Below, piece after piece: positions 58,606 to 64,000 of a DNA stretch of 64,000 nt (the stretch's first letter is position 1; each line of letters opens with the position of its first letter). Both the position numbers and the translations under genes were made by a program. The DNA is taken from contig NZ_FNHS01000002.1 of NCBI RefSeq assembly GCF_900103445.1, positions 124,001 through 188,000 on the forward strand. The letters are read 5' to 3'. The stretch comes from Methylobacterium phyllostachyos. Its GTDB lineage: Bacteria; Pseudomonadota; Alphaproteobacteria; Rhizobiales; Beijerinckiaceae. The notes below the pieces were generated by a model. That model saw nothing but the letters and a program-made list of their open reading frames with translations, searched no databases and was not told where the DNA came from.

Positions 58606-59112
58606 GTGCGCTCATTCGTGGTTGTCTGCACGATCGGCTTTCTGTCCGCTACGGCGTTTCAGAAGCTCAGGGAGCGGGCACACTCCGATCCGGTACCGCC
58701 CGCCGCCCCTGTGGCCGCTGGCCCTGCCGTTGACGGTGCCGTGGTGGGGGTCGCGCTGCAGGCCGGCCGCAATGGCCACTTCTTCGTGCGTGCGCTGATG
58801 GACGGCCGCATGCTGCCGATGATGGTCGATACCGGCGCAAGTTCCTGCGCCTTTTCCGAAGAGGATGCCGAGCGGATCGGGATCCGGCTGGAGCCGCGCG
58901 ACTTCACGCGCGTCTGGAATACGGCCAACGGGACGGTCCCGGTTGCTCCGATCCGAGTCGCCGTGATGCAGGTCGGCTCGATCACCGTGCGCGATGTCGA
59001 GGCGGTGGTGATCCCGCGCGGACGGCTCGCCACGAGCCTGCTCGGCATGTCGTTTCTGAAGCGCCTGCGCGATTTCAGTGTCAGCGGCGGCACGATGACC
59101 TTGCGGGGCTGA
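58606..59112 (+). CDS. Retropepsin-like aspartic protease (TIGR02281 type)
   Basis: The 168-residue protein starts at a GTG with GGAG upstream; ATG 58558 or 58504 would add residues. It has one membrane anchor (VRSFVVVCTIGFLSATAF, about 1-18), then a single retropepsin-type lobe. The catalytic motif is MMVDTGASSCAFSEEDAERIG, and TSLLGMSFLKRL is the second conserved motif. It probably dimerises and cleaves an unknown periplasmic or cytoplasmic peptide. It is divergent from the TPP-controlled thiamine operon. Confidence 0.8.
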   Translation: MRSFVVVCTIGFLSATAFQKLRERAHSDPVPPAAPVAAGPAVDGAVVGVALQAGRNGHFFVRALMDGRMLPMMVDTGASSCAFSEEDAERIGIRLEPRDFTRVWNTANGTVPVAPIRVAVMQVGSITVRDVEAVVIPRGRLATSLLGMSFLKRLRDFSVSGGTMTLRG

Positions 59113-59744
59113 GGGCCCCGATCCGCCGCATACAGCGCCGATCCGACGGCCGCGCCCATTCTTATAGCGATCAGGCTGACGTCCTCGGGCTCGCTGATCG
59201 CGGACGCAGGATTGTTCGTGGCCCCACGGCCAACGCACCTCTCGACGAGACACATCCCGCTCGGCAAACTACTCATTGTTCTATTGTTGATATTATCCAA
59301 GAATCCCGTTCAACAAACACGTCGCTGTCATATGCCGTAATATGAGGTGAATTCCCAAAAAACACGGCTGAACATCCCTGTTCTGCTCCCGTCCCATAAT
59401 TGTGGTAAGCGTCTTTAGCGAGATTGAAGAATAGGTTCTGCTCCGTCGCACGTGAAGAGGTGGTCAATGTAATGAATAACTATGGTCAAACGATCTGTTT
59501 TATCGATGATAGTCAAGAATGAATCGGCCGTCCAGCGACTTGGCCCGATCCGCGCTCGCCAAACTGATCGACCCGGTCTGGGGATGCCAGCAATCCGCCT
59601 ACAGCGCCGCGTTAACCCTGGAGTAGCTGCGCCGGAATGACGAGAACCACCGGGGCTCGTCGGAGAGCGGTGCGGAGCCGACGGGATGCGTGCGCCGTCG
59701 CATGGGGATCAACGGCGTGATCTGCGACAGATCGGCAGGACGGC
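59113..59744. other. Gene-poor, AT-richer region
   Basis: These 632 bases lie between the aspartic protease and the class III cyclase. Bases about 59260-59525 are clearly AT-richer than their surroundings. No tRNA, IS or recognisable gene is seen. Two short frames exist: 59273-59467 on the minus strand (64 residues) and 59519-59626 on the plus strand (35 residues). Neither has a good ribosome site or recognisable family. Confidence 0.5.
59273..59467 (-). CDS. Doubtful small ORF in AT-rich patch
   Basis: The 64-residue frame has codon use unlike its neighbours: many AT-ending codons. The peptide (MTTSSRATEQNLFFNLAKDA at the start, ending DSWIISTIEQ) is composed like a natural protein more than a shadow frame, but no family is recognised. 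It may be a remnant of a transferred gene. The overlap with the whole AT-rich patch makes chance openness possible. Confidence 0.25.
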   Translation of the reverse strand: MTTSSRATEQNLFFNLAKDAYHNYGTGAEQGCSAVFFGNSPHITAYDSDVFVERDSWIISTIEQ

Positions 59745-61004
59745 TCAGGTTGACGCGCGCGGCCGCAGGAATTTCGGCCGGAACACCGCCATGGGCTCAC
59801 GGAAACCGTCGAGTGCATGCTCGCCCAGCGGGATCGGGTCGCCCCACAGGAAGTCGACGAATGGCTTCGACATCAACAGCGGCTCGCCGAGGGTCCGATT
59901 GAGCTGCGCCAGCCGGCTGGCGAGGTTCACGTCCCGCCCGATCACCGTGAAGTCGAGCCGGGAGCCCGAGCCCACATTGCCGTAAGCTGCCTCGCCGTGG
60001 TGGAGCGCGATGCCGGCCGCCACCGGCACCGGGAATTGATGCAGCGCGTTGGCCTCGTCGAGGGCCGCCAGGGCGAGCTGTGCCGCCGTCAGCGCACCCT
60101 TGGCGGCGCCGCCGAGATCGTCGCCGGACTCGCGGAAGATCGCCAGCAGGCCGTCGCCCAGATACTTCAGCACCTCGCCGCCCTCCCGCTCGATCGGCGG
60201 CACCAGGCAATCGAAGAACACGTTGAGCAGGCCCACCACCTCCTCGGGCGTCATGTCGGCCGAGGTGCGGGTGTAGTCGCGCATATCGGCGAACAGGATC
60301 GCCGAGCGGATTCGCGTCACCTGTCCACGGCGAATATCACCGGCCAGGATCGCCCGGTGTGGCTCGTCGCCGACATAGAGCCGCAGCACGTGGTCGAGCT
60401 GCTTGTTGAGGACACGCATCTCCATCACGGCCGCGAGCGCCGGCATGACGAAACGCAGGATCGCGATGTCGTCGTCGCGAAACCCCTCCGGGGCCCGGGT
60501 CGCGAAGGTGATGCCGTTCTTGGTGCCGTTGGTGAAGAACAGGGGCGCCACGACATAGGCGGTGTAGCCACCGGCTTTCAGGTCCGGGATGATCGCGTAC
60601 GCATCGTCCGGGGTCTCGGCCAAGTCGAGGATCAGCCATTCTCCGGTCTCGTGGACCGTGTGGAACGGGCTGTTGAGATAGGCATCCGTCGACCGGGCGC
60701 CGTGCGGGAACAGGCGCACGGTGGTGCCGCCGTCCCGGGTCCAGATCCGGCCAACCCCGGCATATTCGGAATGCAGGGTGTCAATCGCCGTCGAGGCGCG
60801 GTCCACCGGCACGCCGACGGCGATCAGCCGCTCGGCCAAGCCGGCGAGCATGTCCTCGGCGTTCGGCATCCGCGCCGCCTCGCCGAGCAGCCAGTCGCGG
60901 ATGCCGACAGAGGGCTGGATCGACCCGAACGGGACGTCATCGGCTTCGGAGCCGTCCGCGAAGGCCGTCGGCGCTCCGGGCGTTTGCGAGCGGCGTTCGA
61001 GCAT
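59745..61004 (-). CDS. Class III adenylate/guanylate cyclase
   Basis: The 419-residue protein has an N-terminal region (about 45-200) that looks like a GAF-type sensor and a C-terminal class III cyclase domain (about 230-395). Metal-binding Asp residues are in ILFADMRDYTRTSADM and the following GGEVLKYLGDGLLAIF, where the second Asp sits in LGDG. GIALHHGEAAYGNVGSGSRLDFTVIGRDVNLASRL is the family signature. cAMP production is the more likely product, and it could feed the cNMP-binding patatin. It lies 70 bases after rpoD on the same strand. Confidence 0.88.
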   Translation of the reverse strand: MLERRSQTPGAPTAFADGSEADDVPFGSIQPSVGIRDWLLGEAARMPNAEDMLAGLAERLIAVGVPVDRASTAIDTLHSEYAGVGRIWTRDGGTTVRLFPHGARSTDAYLNSPFHTVHETGEWLILDLAETPDDAYAIIPDLKAGGYTAYVVAPLFFTNGTKNGITFATRAPEGFRDDDIAILRFVMPALAAVMEMRVLNKQLDHVLRLYVGDEPHRAILAGDIRRGQVTRIRSAILFADMRDYTRTSADMTPEEVVGLLNVFFDCLVPPIEREGGEVLKYLGDGLLAIFRESGDDLGGAAKGALTAAQLALAALDEANALHQFPVPVAAGIALHHGEAAYGNVGSGSRLDFTVIGRDVNLASRLAQLNRTLGEPLLMSKPFVDFLWGDPIPLGEHALDGFREPMAVFRPKFLRPRAST

Positions 61005-61074
61005 GGCGCCAGTGTCATGCCGCGCGGCGGCGCGGTCGAAGGGCAGGCGCCGCGGCCCGTGCCGCGGCGGGGGC

Positions 61075-63057
<1,983 letters not shown>

Positions 63058-63267
63058 GATCAGCCTATTGTTTCGTGGGCGGCGCGCTGCGGAGGCCCGG
63101 GAGGGGCCGCTCCACGCCATCGGCGCCGCGGTATCGGATAGGCGCCGAATCGCTTCGTCGCCTTGAGTCGTCGGGTTCCGTATGCAAGCCTGAGGCTTGA
63201 CCGATTGTTAACTATGGCGGGCTGCCCCCCATCGCCACCGCCAGCCCACACCGCCATGACACAGCCG

Positions 63268-64000
63268 TCAGGCGGCCGTCGAGTCGCTCGACACCGGCTG
63301 TTCGGCTTCAGCCTCGGCGGCGATGACGGTCTCCAGCCTCGCCTTCACTTCGCAGAGCCATGCCCATCCGGCATCGGTCGGATCGTTCTCAAACGCCTGC
63401 CGTGCTTCGCGAAGTTCGCTATGTAGCGCTCCTGCCTGCCGGTGCAAGATCATCGCCTGTCTGAGCGCGTCTGCGCGCTGCGCCGGATCGGCATGCGGCG
63501 CGACGGTATTGCGGTCCCGCGAGCGGGCCAACGCGAGGATGCGCTCTGCGGCGGGCTTCAGTCCGGCGCGGGTGATGCGATTGTGCAACACCTCCGGATC
63601 TGTGCGCTCATCCTCGGCCGCGCAGGCCAGCAGGATCGACAGGAGCGCCTTGGCATCCGGATCCTCGAAGTCCAGCTCGGCGATCTCTTCGGCGAACTCG
63701 GCGAGCATCTCGGGCTGCACCAGCAGCGTGCCGACGATCACCGCCTCGCGCACCGGTGCGGCGCCGGTGAAGCCCACCGAAGCGGTCACCGACGCGCTCG
63801 GACCGCCGGTGATGCGGGGCGAGACCGGCTCGCCGGGCCTGACGAATCGGGATCGGCCGCGCGCCGCGACCGGTCCCGCGGGTCGTCCGGCGCGTGGCGA
63901 CAGGCTGCGCAGCCGCTCTTCGATGTCGTCCCGGTAATAGCGTCGCACGGTTTCGTCGCGGATCGTGGCGACGGTGGTGCGCAGGGTCTGGGTCAGGCCG
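63268..64000 (-). CDS. dnaG: DNA primase, 3' part cut by window edge
   Basis: The frame runs to the right window edge without a start, so only the last 243 or so residues are present. It covers a variable linker (PAGPVAARGRSRFVRPGEPV region) and the helical C-terminal domain that binds the replicative helicase (VREAVIVGTLLVQPEMLAEFAEEIAELDFEDP and the terminal helices). The catalytic TOPRIM and zinc domains lie outside. The next gene downstream is rpoD, 210 bases away, the usual dnaG-rpoD order. Confidence 0.88.
   Translation of the reverse strand, partial: GLTQTLRTTVATIRDETVRRYYRDDIEERLRSLSPRAGRPAGPVAARGRSRFVRPGEPVSPRITGGPSASVTASVGFTGAAPVREAVIVGTLLVQPEMLAEFAEEIAELDFEDPDAKALLSILLACAAEDERTDPEVLHNRITRAGLKPAAERILALARSRDRNTVAPHADPAQRADALRQAMILHRQAGALHSELREARQAFENDPTDAGWAWLCEVKARLETVIAAEAEAEQPVSSDSTAA

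Overview
The window is a contiguous stretch of GC-rich chromosome from an alphaproteobacterium. The best guess is Methylobacterium (Hyphomicrobiales). The reasons are family recognition and gene order, not a search: a five-gene F1 ATP synthase operon without F0 genes, a chvE-gguAB sugar importer, a BA14K-type secreted protein, a DUF6111 protein next to cca, a LOV histidine kinase with a lone receiver, and typical GC-rich alphaproteobacterial codon use. No prophage, insertion sequence or CRISPR array was seen. Coding density is high, and most genes are housekeeping or regulatory.

Layout. 1-3.9 kb: a cut cupin gene, a BA14K-like secreted protein, and the divergent catalase/oxyR pair with a candidate OxyR operator on the oxyR start codon. 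4-7.6 kb: an AbrB-type membrane protein overlapping dgkA, a parDE toxin-antitoxin pair and ilvA. 7.6-10.8 kb: MgtC, EcsC and AmpG-like MFS genes on the minus strand. 10.9-12.5 kb: LOV-domain histidine kinase plus single-domain response regulator. 12.7-20 kb: mutS, small secreted proteins, an epoxide-hydrolase-like enzyme, a cNMP-binding patatin and a short-chain dehydrogenase. 20.4-24.5 kb: the chvE-gguA-gguB importer, closed by a perfect 19-bp hairpin. 24.5-30.7 kb: prenyl synthase, mtgA, two uncharacterised proteins, argG and two thioredoxin-fold proteins. 30.9-36.1 kb: atpHAGDC, with a long palindromic repeat in two of its spacers. 36.3-43.4 kb: a minus-strand block with DUF1285-nudix-DUF6111-cca translationally coupled, then a gluconolactonase, a thioesterase and hrpB. 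43.5-47.7 kb: small secreted proteins, a double HD-GYP protein, a DUF1275 protein, an orphan flagellar-rod-like mini-protein and tRNA-Leu(UAA). 47.7-49.3 kb: FAD monooxygenase and a CHCC zinc-finger protein. 49.4-55.2 kb: map, radC and the four-gene Anbu cluster (ATP-grasp, alpha-E, transglutaminase, bacterial proteasome-like protease). 55.3-58.4 kb: thiOSGE behind a TPP riboswitch. 58.6-64 kb: a retropepsin-like protease, an AT-richer gene-poor patch, a class III cyclase, rpoD and the 3' part of dnaG.

How the genes connect. OxyR senses peroxide through two conserved cysteines and probably controls the catalase. The thiamine operon supplies the thiazole half of thiamine and is gated by TPP. 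ChvE-GguAB takes up sugars. The F1 operon encodes all five soluble ATP synthase subunits. The LOV kinase/receiver pair matches the layout of the Caulobacter LovK-LovR blue-light switch. The most distinctive system is the Anbu cluster, which combines an ATP-grasp enzyme, a helical partner, a transglutaminase-type peptidase and a proteasome-related Ntn hydrolase whose mature N-terminus would be the catalytic threonine. Its biological job is still poorly understood.
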